Position numbers and translations under genes: made by a program. A stretch of DNA of 64,000 nt. Origin: Capra hircus (taxonomy: Eukaryota > Chordata > Mammalia > Artiodactyla > Bovidae). The notes under the pieces are model-generated. The model saw nothing but the letters and a program-made list of their open reading frames with translations. It was not told the DNA's origin and ran no database searches. The DNA lies in the NCBI RefSeq assembly GCF_001704415.2, contig NC_030817.1:54793550-54857549 (forward strand), in the 5' to 3' direction. Below are positions 33,887-45,216 of the stretch, piece by piece (positions within the stretch are counted from its first letter, which is position 1; each line of letters begins with the position of its first letter).

Positions 33887-34385
33887 AGTAGATATATATA
33901 TATCTATATCCAGATTTACCCTAGATATAATATATGCATCTTCCTATCTTACTATAAACTCTTGATAAATATTCATTTACCAGTGCAAATATATCATTTC
34001 TTGAGTTTGTAATTCAACAAATCATGTCCTTCTTTTTGGGTATATTGACTGTTTGGGGCTTTCTAAAATGTCTGTAACTCTGCATGAATGGATTTATGCC
34101 TAATGCTTTTTCTTTCATATTACTTACAAAGGATGGTAGTAAGATAATTAGTTGAAAGGACTTAAATATTTTTAAGGCTCTAGAGATAGACATGGAAGAA
34201 TTACATTTGGGCTGCCATCTATGGGGTTGCACAGAGTCAGACACGACTGAAGCGACTTAGCAGCAGCAGCAGCAGCAGCAGCAGGGTTGCTGCAGTTTAC
34301 ATACCTATGTAATAGTTCCTAAAGCTAGAAAAGTTGGGTTGAGGATGTAGTCTAATTTCTGTACTTATGGAAATTTAATCTTGTA
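33887..34385. mobile_element. Unidentified ~500-bp insert inside old L1
   Basis: L1 sequence stops after 'ggtcaaagaaat' and resumes near 'attcaagggaaaatttaaaa', although these are nearly adjacent in L1. The extra DNA starts with an AT palindrome (agatatatatatatct, about 33892-33907) and contains a truncated BOV-A2 (34209-34284). The rest is unclassified. Confidence 0.5.
34209..34284 (+). mobile_element. Truncated BOV-A2 3' end with (CAG)8
   Basis: Only the last ~50 bp of a BOV-A2 ('gggctgccatctatggggtt' to 'gaagcgacttag') remain, followed by eight perfect CAG units (34261-34284). Confidence 0.9.
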
Positions 34386-34653
34386 TTAAATGCTGACAAA
34401 ATCTTAAATTCAAGGGAAAATTTAAAATATTTAAAACTGAATGATAATTAAAATATATCGAAAATTTGTGAGATATAAATAAAACAGTGCTTTGTGGTAA
34501 ATTTAATGCTGTAAATGATTCTATCAGAAAGGGGAGAAAGTATAAAGCCACATATCTGAACTTTCTCCTTAGGAAACTAAGCAAAGAAAAGCAATTTTAA
34601 ACCAATATAAGTAAAACGATGAAGAAAAACAAAGAAGAATAGAAGTCAATGAT
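34386..34653 (+). mobile_element. Old L1 ORF2 continuation
   Basis: It shows 'ggaaaatttaaaatatttaa', 'aaaatttgtgagatataaat', 'aaacagtgctttgtggtaaa' and 'agaaaagcaattttaaacca', continuing the L1M ORF2 seen at 33115-33886. Confidence 0.75.
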
Positions 34654-34920
34654 GGAGAAGGCAATGGCACCCCACTCCAGTACTCTTGCCTGGAAAATCC
34701 CATGGACGGAGGAGCCTGGTAGGCTGCAGTCCATGGGGTCGCAAAGAGTCAGACACGACTGAGCAACTTCACTTTCACTTTTCACTTTCATGCATTGGAG
34801 AAGGAAATGACAACCCACTCCAGTGTTCTTGCCTGGAGAATTCCAGGGACGGGGAAGCCTGGTGGGCTGCCGTCTATGGGGTCGCACAGAGTCGGACACG
34901 ATTGAAGCGACACTTAGTAG
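34654..34920 (+). mobile_element. BOV-A2 SINE, full dimer
   Basis: Both BOV-A2 monomers are present, from 'ggagaaggcaatggcacccc' to 'gacacgattgaagcgacac', joined by 'ttcactttcacttttcactt' and 'tcatgcattggagaagg'. It interrupts the old L1. The CAG tail is short and degenerate. Confidence 0.94.
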
Positions 34921-35576
34921 ACAATAAATAAATATAAGCAAATATTAGTTTCCTGAAAATATAAGAAATGTTATAACCCTTTTAACTAGACTGACCAAAA
35001 ATAAAAAAACAAAGTAAGTTACCAGTATTTAAAATAAAAGATGACATCATCTTTGATGCCATAAAATATTAAAGAAACAAAATAGTAAAGGAATGTTAGG
35101 AATACTTCACACCAATAAAGTTGATAAATCAGATGAAATGGGCAAATTCCTTGAAAGATATAAATCAGTATAACTGACATGAGAAGATGCAGATAATCTG
35201 AATAGCCCTTAATTTAAGAAATTAAATTATTAGAAATCTTCCCACAATAGAAAGACCATTTCCAGATACCCTCTAAGTTTAATTTTATCAAACGTTTAAA
35301 GAACAAATAAAAGAGCACCAACCATACATGATTTCCTTTGGAAACCACAGAAGAATTCAGTTTTCCCCATAAAACCATTTTATGAGATTAGTGTAACCCA
35401 GATATCAAAAAAATGAGTTTTATAAGTGAAGCACAAACCATGAACATAAAACAAAAATCTTTAATAAGGTTTGAAGAAATTTATCCAGAAACACCTAAAG
35501 GGTTAATACATCATGACTATGAAGGTTTCCTGCAAGGAATGCAAGGTTGGTTCAACATTTGAAAACCAAAATGAGC
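34921..35576 (+). mobile_element. Old L1 ORF2, up to early RT region
   Basis: It shows 'tagactgaccaaaaataaaa', 'agatgaaatgggcaaattcc', 'tttatcaaacgtttaaagaa', 'ccagaaacacctaaaggg' and 'tgcaaggttggttcaacat'. This is the ORF2 segment between endonuclease and RT in diverged form. Plus-strand sequence then stops. Confidence 0.8.
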
Positions 35577-35599
35577 ATGGTATAATTCTATGTTTCAAT

Positions 35600-35956
35600 T
35601 TGATTTAACCATTCTCAGCAATATTCTGTAGTGCCTATTGTGCAGGTCTTTCACATCTTTCCTTAAGGTTCTTCCTAGATACCTCTTGTTTTGATGCTCT
35701 TATAAAATATAATTCTTTTACATTTTCTTTCTCCAGTTGGTCACTTCTAACATTTAGAAATACAACTTATTTTTGTATATTGACTTTGAAGTCACCAGTC
35801 TTGTTAAATTCACTTACTGGTTTTAGCATTTTTTTGGATTCTTTTAAGTTTTCTATGAAGACAATCATGTCATCTGCTAATAAATTTTGCTTGTTCTTTT
35901 CTAATTTCACCCCTTTTATTTTTTTTTCCTGGCTTTTTGCACTGGAAATAAATAAT
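35600..35956 (-). mobile_element. L1 RT region on the opposite strand
   Basis: The plus strand now reads L1 complement: 'gtgcaggtctttcacatctt', 'tccagttggtcacttctaac', 'tttttgtatattgactttga', 'ctatgaagacaatcatgtca' and 'tctgctaataaattttgctt' (the antisense of the FADD region). It lies next to plus-strand L1 of the preceding part of ORF2, giving an inverted junction at about 35577-35600. Confidence 0.78.
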
Positions 35957-35968
35957 GAAAAACTGTCT

Positions 35969-36242
35969 GCTGCTGCTGCTGCTAAGTCACTTCAGTCGTG
36001 TCCGACTCTGTGCGACTCCAGAGACAGCAGCCCACCAGGCTCCCCGTCCCTGGGATTCTCCAGGCAAGAACACTGGAGTGGGTTGCCATTTCCTTTTCCA
36101 ATGCATGAAAGTGAAAAGTGAAAGTGAAGTCACTCAGTCGTGTCTGACTCTTCGCGACCCCATGGACTGCAGCCTACCAGGCTCCTCCATCCATGGATTT
36201 TCCAGGCAAGAGTACTGGAGTGGGGTGCTATTGCCTTCTCCG
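35969..36242 (-). mobile_element. BOV-A2 dimer with 12-bp TSD
   Basis: A complete minus-strand BOV-A2, beginning with five GCT units (35969-35983) and ending 'tattgccttctcc'. A perfect repeat gaaaaactgtct flanks it (35957-35968 and 36243-36254). It sits beside the antisense L1. Confidence 0.95.
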
Positions 36243-36254
36243 GAAAAACTGTCT

Positions 36255-36514
36255 AGAAGGTATCAAACTAACAATTATATTTGGGCCTGAAATTTAACAT
36301 ATTTTCCAACAACCAAAATGACAAGGGAAATATGCAGTGATATGTTACATTTCTCTCACTGTCTTTAAGCAGTAACATACCAATTCCTCAAGGAAAGGAA
36401 AACTTTTCCCCTGCATATAACTAGTAGTTTGACTTAATGTTTATAAATATCTTTGATCCACAAATATGTGATCCAAATCTCACTTTTTTTCTTGTTGTTC
36501 GATAGGCTCCTAAG
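36255..36514. other. Unclassified DNA
   Basis: Probably more old L1, but I cannot place it. Confidence 0.35.
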
Positions 36515-36665
36515 GTTCTATTTATATATTTGTTTATCTTTTTTTCTCTCCATTATTCAAACTGGGTAGTTTATATTGATCTAGCAAGCTCACTGGCTTT
36601 TTTCTCTGACAAGGCCACTCTGCTATTTCATAGGGAAGGGATATTGTATTTTTTAGTTCTAGAGA
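36515..36665 (-). mobile_element. L1M-type fragment
   Basis: It shows 'tctccattattcaaactggg', 'tagtttatattgatctagca', 'agctcactggcttttttctc' and 'ccactctgctatttcat', in the order found antisense to the 5' part of old L1s. Confidence 0.6.
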
Positions 36666-39033
36666 TGGGGCATGCAAAAAAGGGGTGATATCCCAAGACT
36701 TCTCCCACTTTCTGTAATCTGAAGGTTCTCTTTTCCTGCTCTTCAGACCAGAAGAGCAGAGCTCTCTTCAGCTTTTGTTTCCACACCTAGTCTGCATCTC
36801 TAGGTGTGTGGCTGCCTTTGAATCCAAATGTGTTGATATCAGAGGAAAATAAAGAGAAACTCCCTCACCACCAGTTTGGTTGAACTTCAAGTTCTGGTCT
36901 CTTGCACAATCTGTCTGCTCCCATTTACTTTTCAGAGCCTTCCAACAGCTGCTTTATGTATTCTGCCCAGGATTTCTTATTGCTTTTAGTGGCAGAGACA
37001 GGGAAGAGTGTGTTAAGTCCATATGCCATAGGACCAACATTCACAAATCTCATTTTTTAAATGTTTTTATTTATCAAGCTGTTGTAAAGCATGTTGACAT
37101 GCAAATATGCTACATCCCAAATTTTAACGTAAAGGAAGATACCAGCATGTTCACTGGAGCTTCCAGGTAACTTCATTTTTATTGAGCCCTCAGAATAAAG
37201 CTTCCCTGACCTTTTCTTTTAATGAAAGAGTATTTTGAGATTGTAAAGTAAGCTGTTAGAAAACTTGCAATTTGCAATTACTGACCTAAGTACATCTGGC
37301 TTTTCTTGATACAGTATAACCTAAGTATGGAAAAATAGGAATAAAGCGGATGCTGAAACTGATAAAAGGCTGTAAATTTCCGTGTTCCCCAAACACATTC
37401 CTGCTCTCACTGATGAGCTATATATCAAGTAATGTCCTTAAAAAATACATTTTGCTATTAAAATACTTACAAATTTATGTTAAATATGTTAGTTTTTTAT
37501 GAGATTTTGGCAATAGGTTTCTGCTACTTAAAGAAAAAAAAACAAAAAAATCTTGGAAACCCATGACACTAAAAAAGGACAATTTTGTTCAGGCTGAGAG
37601 TGCCCATCCCCCACCTCTCAAGGGCACATGGTCTCTCACACAAATACAGATAGACACACAAAGCATCGAAACTCCCATAAAGAAAATACACTTTTATCAG
37701 TCACTAACTCTATCTCTAAAAATCACCCCCTCTGAGTTGAAACCAAGTAGCTCTAAATGTTTTCTCAAACTAAAACTGAACCCATTATTCCTTTCAGCCA
37801 GGACCTTGGCTCAACACACACATACCCCAGGGGAACTCAGAGTTCATGGAATGACAATGTCATAAACAAACTCCCTTCAAACCTAGGTGAATAGGTCTAT
37901 GAAAGATTAATCGTGCACTTCCTACAGGAACTCCTAAGGTAGGAAGTATGGTGGGAAGAAAAATGACAGTGAAGCCGCAAAAACGACACGAGGTGCGGGT
38001 GTTGTACTCGACACAGATGAAGGTCATGGAATCGGATTTCCTTCCTGCGCCTCAGCCCAGGTTGTTTCCTCATCTCTGTTTAAACGCTGTGGCCGTGTGC
38101 TCTGGAAACACTCTCCTGTGCATTTAGACTTGAAATATGCCCAGTGGCTCTCAGAAGGACAGGGTCAAATATCTGGGAGGCAAATGCAGGCTCTCTCTCC
38201 ATGTGTCACAGGGCCACTTCCCTTTTGCTGGGAAATAAACAGGTTGACTATCACTCTATTCACCAGTGTGAAGTATGGACACAGAGGGAGCATTTATCTT
38301 CCCAATCGACCTTTATCCAGGACAAAGCCCTGTTCTTGCCTTGCTTCAAAGTCACCTACTTACACACACTTTTCCTCAGAAGTCAGAATCTTTTGCTTAA
38401 TAGGGGAGAAGTGAGTTGGCTCTGGAAGAAAAACCCAGAAAGCTGACTTGCAAGGCACTGTGTAAGCCCTTCCCAAAGCCATACACACACACTGGGCTTC
38501 ACTTCTCTCCTTCACAAGGGCACACAATCACTAATAGCATTAATGGAAGTTTCTCACAAGCAATAAGTGCTTAAAAGTAGATCCCTTTATATGCTACACT
38601 TCAAGTTAAAATTTGGTGCTGGTCAGGCTAGCAGATAGTAAAAACTCCTCTAGAGTTGGAGTAGAATCAAATTCCTACTCTTTTCCATTAAAACATCCTG
38701 TTCACTGGATTATTTCTCTAATAGTCCTCTTCAAGGAACTTTGCACAAATGCAAGTTTCACACCATGATTTATGAACTCTTGGACATGAAATAACCTGCA
38801 TCAGAGGAAAAAAAATCCATGTGGGCCTAGAAATGAGGACTGGTTTAGAAGCTTCTTGGTAGAATATCACCCCCTGGTGGCAGAAGTAGGGAGTGAGCGA
38901 GGTCCTAGGAGCCTGTGGAGGCAGAGAGTACCAACACCAGGAAATCTACAACTTCAGGTTTTCCCACTCTGTCATCCTTAACTACCCCCATTTCAGTAGT
39001 ATTCCTTCATGCTGTGTGTCCAGGAATTTTGTT
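36666..39033. other. Unclassified DNA
   Basis: About 2.4 kb without a confident repeat. A perfect 9-bp inverted repeat with a 6-bp loop (ctgctcttc...gaagagcag) lies at 36736-36759, and an A-rich tract lies near 37532-37551. Frames of about 100 codons at 37563-38446 overlap each other and carry no known domain. Confidence 0.45.
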
Positions 39034-39298
39034 GGAGAAGGCAATGGCACCCCACTCCAGTACTCTTGCCTGGAAAATCCCATAGACGGAGGAGCCTGGT
39101 GAGCTGCAGTCCATGGGGTCACAAAGAGTCGGACACAACTGACCAACTTCACTTTCATGCATTGGAGAAGGAAATGGCAACCCCCTCCAGTGTTCTTGCC
39201 TGGAGAATCCCAGGGATGGCGAAGCCCGGTGGGCTGTCGTCTGTGGGGTCGCACAGAGTCCGACACGACTGAAGCGACTTAGCAACAGCAGCAGCAGA
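39034..39298 (+). mobile_element. BOV-A2 SINE, full dimer
   Basis: It runs from 'ggagaaggcaatggcacccc' through the second monomer to 'gaagcgacttagcaacagca' and a short CAG tail. No clear TSD. Confidence 0.94.
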
Positions 39299-40149
39299 CA
39301 TTTCTATCAGACACTTGCCCAACAAGAATTTAGTTCAACTATGAAACAAGAACTATGCTGAGTTTCTAGTGACTGAAAAAGACATGGGCCCTGCATTCAT
39401 AAGCTAAGACTTACAACTTAATATTCAGCAAGTTCTGTGTTCAAGGCATACAAGGGGTACCATAAGGACACAGAAGGAAGTATACCCAGATAGAAACTTC
39501 AGGAAAGCCTTTCCCAATGGTATGCTTGAACAGTGTCTATAAGTGTGGCTACACTAGCTAAGTGAAAAGTAGAGCAGGAGAATGCATGATACAGTGGAGA
39601 GTTCTGCATAACTCATGCTGAGAACCACACATTTTTCACACAAGCTGAAGAAATACTATGAGATTACAGTGCACAGGGTGTTTATGGGAGGGTGATGATA
39701 AATGAGAATAAAAAAGTAAACAAAGGCCAGAGCATGAGGAGAGGGTGGTGTTAATCCTATAGGCAATGAATGGGGAATACTGAACATTTCTGAGCATGAA
39801 AGTACCATGAGGATGTGTGCATTTCTGATAGGTCCACTCAGCAGCAGTGGAAGCATCAGGACCCATCAGAGAGACCCATTCTAGCATCAGAGAGAACCAT
39901 CAGGGTTGTCTCTATAATTCAGGCAAGTGATGGTGTGGACCAAAGAGAAACAGAAGGCACACAGAGGTAAAGAGACATGTAGGAGTTTTAAAACAGGAAC
40001 AATTTGTTTGACTTTGCAACTGCTTGTTAGTGGTGGTGTAGGCAATGAGTCAATTACAATACAGCTATCAGGGTTAGGATCCAGGTTGGAAGGTGGAACC
40101 AGTTCCTGAAAAAGAAAACACAGGAGGAGAAGCCATTTGGAGGTGCCAG
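39299..40149. other. Unclassified DNA
   Basis: The layout loosely resembles ancient mammalian repeats ('gggccctgcattcataagct'), but no family can be assigned. No coding region is supported. Confidence 0.4.
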
Positions 40150-40891
40150 AGAGACACTTTAAAAAAATCTTTTTTAAAATTTTAACGTAATATTTATCGA
40201 AGTATAATTTACATGTAGTAAACGCACCCATTTTATGTGTTCAGTTCTGAGGTTTGACAAACATAGACAGTCATGTAACTTCCGCTACCATCAGGTTATA
40301 GAATATTCCCATTGCCTTTCTTTGCAGTCACTCTCTTTCCCTTAGCCCATATCTTGAAGCCTCTGATTTGATTTCTATCCTCACAGTTATTTGCATTTCC
40401 AAAATCTCACAGAAGTGAAATCATACAGTATGCAGTCTTTTGTTTGCCTTTGCACCTAAAACAATGCTTTTGAGATTCATCCATATTGTTGCTTGTATCC
40501 ACAGTTTGTCCTTTATACTGCTGTGTAGCTTGCCGTTGTATATACCATAAGTTGTTTATCCATTCACCAGTTGATGAACATTTGGGCTGTTTCCAGTTTG
40601 GGGCTAATATAAATAAATCTGCTGTGAATACTCAAGTACAAGTCTATATGAATATTTGCTTTCATTTCTCATGAGTGGAGGCCCAGAAGTGGGACTGCTT
40701 GGTTTTATGAGAGGTACATATCTAAAACTGTAAGTTGTTGCCAAACCTTTCCATGGTACGTGTGACACTGCACCCTCACCAGCAATGAACGAGAGTTCTG
40801 GTTGCACCGCGTCTTTACCAAAACTTGGTATTGTCAATATTTTGTGTCGGCCTTCTAATAGGTATGCAGTAATGTCCCACTGTTATTTTTG
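40150..40891 (-). mobile_element. L1M 3' region, part 1
   Basis: The plus strand reads the complement of an old L1 3' end: 'atcgaagtataatttacatg', 'cacccattttatgtgttcag', 'gttgtttatccattcaccag', 'gaacatttgggctgtttcca' and 'caccctcaccagcaatgaac'. The 3' end is at the left. It is interrupted by a SINE at 40892. Confidence 0.87.
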
Positions 40892-41011
40892 CTTTTTTTT
40901 TTTTGTTTTGGCCACAGCATGTGGCATCTTGGTTCCCCAACCAGGGATCAGACCCGTACCCTCTGCAGTAGAAACACAGAGTCATAACCATCCAACCACC
41001 AGGGAAGTCCC
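40892..41011 (-). mobile_element. CHR-type SINE inside L1M
   Basis: On the minus strand it has the head 'gggacttccctggtggttgg', a B-box-like 'gggtctgatccctggttggg', then 'gaaccaagatgccacatgct' and an A-tail (a T-run on the plus strand at about 40894-40904). It is a short CHR-type tRNA SINE. L1M sequence continues directly on either side. Confidence 0.85.
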
Positions 41012-41310
41012 TCATTGTGGTTTTAATTTGCATTTCTCTAATGAATAAGGGTGTTGAATGATTTTTCACATGCTTATAAGATCATATCTCTGGTAAGGGT
41101 TATTCCATTTATTGGCCCATTCTTTACTGGGCTGTTTGTTTTAATAATGAAGTTTAAGAGTTGTTTATGTATTCTAAATTCAAGTCCTTTATGACAAGTT
41201 ATTTGCAAATATTTTCTTCGATACTGTGGCTTGTCTCTCTTATATTTCTAATGATGCTTTCAAAGACTAGAAGTACTTAGTTTTGCCCACATCATCAATA
41301 TCCTTTTATA
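41012..41310 (-). mobile_element. L1M 3' region, part 2
   Basis: It continues from 40891: 'tcattgtggttttaatttgc', 'atttctctaatgaataaggg', 'ttcaagtcctttatgacaag' and 'tgcaaatattttcttcgata', all in the expected order for the antisense of L1M ORF2/3' UTR. Confidence 0.85.
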
Positions 41311-43078
41311 TCAGAAAGAGAAGGATTATGAATCCCTAATTCAACTTTAGTGCCATCAAGACAGAGACACATTTTGCAAAGCTTCTGAAGTGTTTCCAGG
41401 TGTTTTCTGATTTCTTTTCAAAGAAATTGACAGAGAATTTTGTATCTCAGTTTTACCTTGGGAAAGCAACTCCTCCAGCCATTGAAAGTTTACAAGGACA
41501 TTGGCCTTCATTTTTTTTTTTCTTCTTTCTGTATGAGTAGCTAAAGGCAAGAAAGTTTTCTCCGATTTTTCAGTAGCATCTACAATGATAACTTCAAGAC
41601 CCTGAATTCAAAGATTTCTCTTATTTATACAGGAAAACATATCTGCAGGGTTAAGCTAATTCATGGATGAAATTCTTTCAGAAAGGTTCAAGGATGGGTT
41701 TTTTTTCTTTTTTCTTCTTTTTCCTTGAGAAAAGCGTTTAAAATTCTGGCTTATACTTCGTTAGCCGTGGCCAGCAGTCCCCCTCTCTCTCATGGCCAGA
41801 GCACCTCTCTGTGGGAGAAGAGTTCTTCATATCTTGCTCCTGTTTCTGCATAAAATGTCTTTTAAATACGGTGATTTAGAGACCTGCTCCTGAGAAAGCT
41901 GGTGCCCTTATGGCTTTTGACCAAACTCCTTTCAGGATTTCTGGAAGAATCCAGACATGACATAAACACCTATCTGTGTGAAAAGGAGTAAGTGACATGA
42001 ATGAGAGGAGCTTCTAGCTTCACTATATACCAAAGGCAGATGCGTCATCAGGTACACAGAAGCACCATCTGTGCAAAGTCTGAAGCTTTTATTCCCAGGC
42101 AGTTATGTTTTGGGAGAAACAAAACTTTTTACCATTTCCAACGAAAAGGAATTTTAAGGGGCAGTTCTAATGGCCAGTATACATGTGCATGATCCCCAAA
42201 GCTGGGAGTGAAATAGACTGCTGATACCCAAAAGAAATGAAGAGGAGTAGGCTGGAAATCCAAAGCACTCACTGGAGCGCCATTTTGTACCCCCTCGTGC
42301 AGTGGCCTTGATCAATGGAGCACAATAAAAACAAGCTTGCCAAGGCTTATGATCTTACAGGAAAAAGGTTCTGGGATCTTTAGCAATGAAGTAAGTTAAA
42401 GAATCTCATCTAACCTATGGGTCTGGAAAAGGGTAAAGGGAATGTGGAACTGTGGTGAGAGAAAATAACTATGATTATCATTGTAAGTCTGAAGACTAGC
42501 TCAGAAGCAAGGACTGGAACATCTGTGGTTTTAGGTTACTTAATATTTCATGTTTCTCCCTCCCCCTGCCCAAAACTACCTAATACAAAGAATATCAGCA
42601 GTGGCTAATGGGTTAAGTTTCCTGCGTAAGTAAAACTGAATTGATGAATTTTTGCATTTGCTCCTCGAAGAATATTAACTTCTCACACACACGTACAGAA
42701 CAAGAATGGATTCTGCAGGACAAAAGAGGTGGACTGCACTTAGCATTTTCCATTCCTCCTCCAGATCTACCCTCCCTCCTCCTCTGCCTGCCCTGTTCTC
42801 TGCCCCAAGCTGATCCACTTGGATCTCAACAACGAGACTCCCCTGTCTTCTGACATGTGGTTGGGTGTTGACTAATGGGGAGCTTTAGCAGGAGATCAAA
42901 GCAAGAGAAGAGGGGGCATCCAGAGTGTCTATTTGATTAACAAGGCCTGATTCTCTCTAGATGGCCTTTTACACATAACTTTATGCTTTTAGGTTTGAAT
43001 TCTGGGAGCTTCTCCCTTTCCTCATCCTTTTGGACTTAGGGATGGTTGTATGCTGTCCATTTTTCTCCGAATGAGCCT
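41311..43078. other. Unclassified DNA
   Basis: About 1.8 kb with no confident repeat. T-rich tracts occur near 41510-41525 and 41699-41723. No exon is supported. Confidence 0.45.
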
Positions 43079-43288
43079 ACTCATTGGAGAAGACCATGAT
43101 GCTGGGAAAGATTGAGGGCTGGAGGAGAAGAGGGAGACAGAGGATGAAATGGTTGGATGGCATCACCGGCTCAATGGACATGAATTTGAGCAAACTCCCG
43201 AAGATGGTGAAGGACAGGGAAGCCTGGCATGCTGCAGTTCATGGGGTTGCAAAGAGTCTGACATGACTGAACTACTAAGCAACAATTC
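43079..43288 (+). mobile_element. BovB 3' end, ~0.2 kb
   Basis: It starts at 'ctcattggagaagaccatga', continues 'gatgctgggaaagattgagg' and 'ttggatggcatcaccggctc', and ends 'caaagagtctgacatgactg' plus a short tail. Only the last ~60 codons of ORF2 and the 3' end remain (severe 5' truncation). Confidence 0.94.
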
Positions 43289-45008
43289 CTCTCTGAATAG
43301 TACCTCTGTTTCTATTAGGAACTTTATTAAACCCTCCTGGAATTAGCCTAATGTGAGTACACCCTTTGTTTCCTTTTGGAGTCTTGTCTGATATAGCTTA
43401 ACTGAGGAGATGAACGTTGGAATGGATCTTTCAGGGTGCATGGAAGATCACCAGGACAAAGTGCATATGACAGAGAAAAGCATCTATTTCATCAGCATTT
43501 TGGGACCTACAGGACTGACAGTGCCAAATATGTTCTAGAAACCACAAAGTTAGCTGGGGCATGATCTTGGCAGGAACATGATGGAAGATGAAACTGGGAA
43601 AAGCATAGATCACAAAGAGACTCCGTGCCAACACATGGGATGCCATCCTAGGAGGGGCAGGAACAGAATCCAAAATTGTTTACTTATTTTTGTGGCTAGA
43701 AATTGTATTATCTTCTCCTTCTGAAAACCATTGCCTTACTGGAAATAAATCTTCATAATGAGTAAAAAAGAAAGTCACTTTTAAAAGGGCAATGACATCC
43801 CCTGTACATTTGGCTCAGAAACAACTCTTACCCTGTCAGATGCCAACATGGTACATGGAATCACCGCAGTCTGCTCCAGTCTACACCAGAAGAACAATTT
43901 CCCCTCTTTCATCTTCCCTTCTCTGTGGAGCAGCTGAGCAGGCCCCTGGGAGAATCCTGACTCTCTTGACTTGGCAGGATCTACAGACATGTGCAGAATA
44001 GCATTCTTTGCTTTGTTTAGAAACATCTGTGGGAAATCACGGGCATCAGTGCGGCATTGATGGCAAGAGCTCAGGCTTCTGATACGAAGCCTTTTCTCTG
44101 TGCTGAGTGGCAGCCCCTACAATTCTCGGGATTCCTCTGGTAGACCGTTGACTATCTCCAATACCAGCTGGCTTCAAAGCACTCAGCTGGCTTTTACAGA
44201 GTTCCTGGGCCAACGGGTCTTAAGTTCCCATTGTGCTTTCCATGCCAAGCATTTCTGGACTTTTGAATGTCACCAATATCCTTCAAAGTACATGGTCTAC
44301 TGAGGGAGGCAATTGTCCACAATATTCTATTAACTAAATAATACCCTCTCTTGGTAAAAGAGTGTTTCTTTTTCCAAATTCCTAAATGACCATCTGCATT
44401 CCGTTACCTTGGGCAAATCTGCAGATTCGGGGCCCTCCATATCACTCACATTACTAGGGAGCACAATTATTCTCTTTGAGATGCTGGACCACAAGATCAG
44501 TGTGGCATCCAGAGTCTAGAAGCCAAGGCTCTGATCTCTAATGCATCCTCGGCCACCTCTGCTGCAGAGTGGGCTTCATTGCATTAACGGCCCTGTTTTT
44601 CAGCTGTCCAAGGACTTGATTTAATTACATTGCAAGTCTCTGTCTTCATTGGAAGTCCCCACACACACTATTTGCTCCATTATTATGGATTGCGTTTCCT
44701 CTCTGCTGCAATGTCTCATTCTTGTCCTTCCTTGGGCTTTAGCGGCTCATAGACATTTGCATTAATTTTCATTTCTCCTGGTGCTTAATAAACATCCTCT
44801 TAGGCATTCATCCTAGAAGAAGGAAATCATCTAGTTCAACCAAAAAGCTGAATTCCAGACTCAGACTAGAACCAAAACTTGTCTCTCAATTGGTATGGTC
44901 CCCCTACCTCTCACATCATCTGAGGGAAGAGTCTAGAGACCTCGCAGAGACAATGTCCTTGCCTAACATGCTTACACCCTGCTGAGGTATTCTGGTTGCC
45001 TTTCCTTA
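43289..45008. other. Unclassified DNA
   Basis: About 1.7 kb with no recognised repeat, RNA gene or exon. Short frames on both strands have no known domain. Confidence 0.45.
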
Positions 45009-45216
45009 GGGCTTCCCAGGTGGCTCAGATGGTAACAAATCTGCCTTTAATGCAGGAGGCCCAGGTTCGATCCCTGGGTCAGGAAGATCCCCTAGAGAAG
45101 TGCATGACCACCCACTCCAGTATTCTTGCCTGGAGAATCCCATGGACCGAAGAGCCTGGTGGACTACAGTCCACAGGGTCACAAAGAGTCGGACATCATG
45201 GAGCGACTGACACTTT
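45009..45216 (+). mobile_element. Bov-tA SINE with intact B box
   Basis: It runs from 'gggcttcccaggtggctcag' through ggttcgatccc (B box, 45064-45074) and 'gaagatcccctagagaag' to 'caaagagtcggacatcatgg'. It is near full length, and the internal pol III promoter words look intact. Confidence 0.94.
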
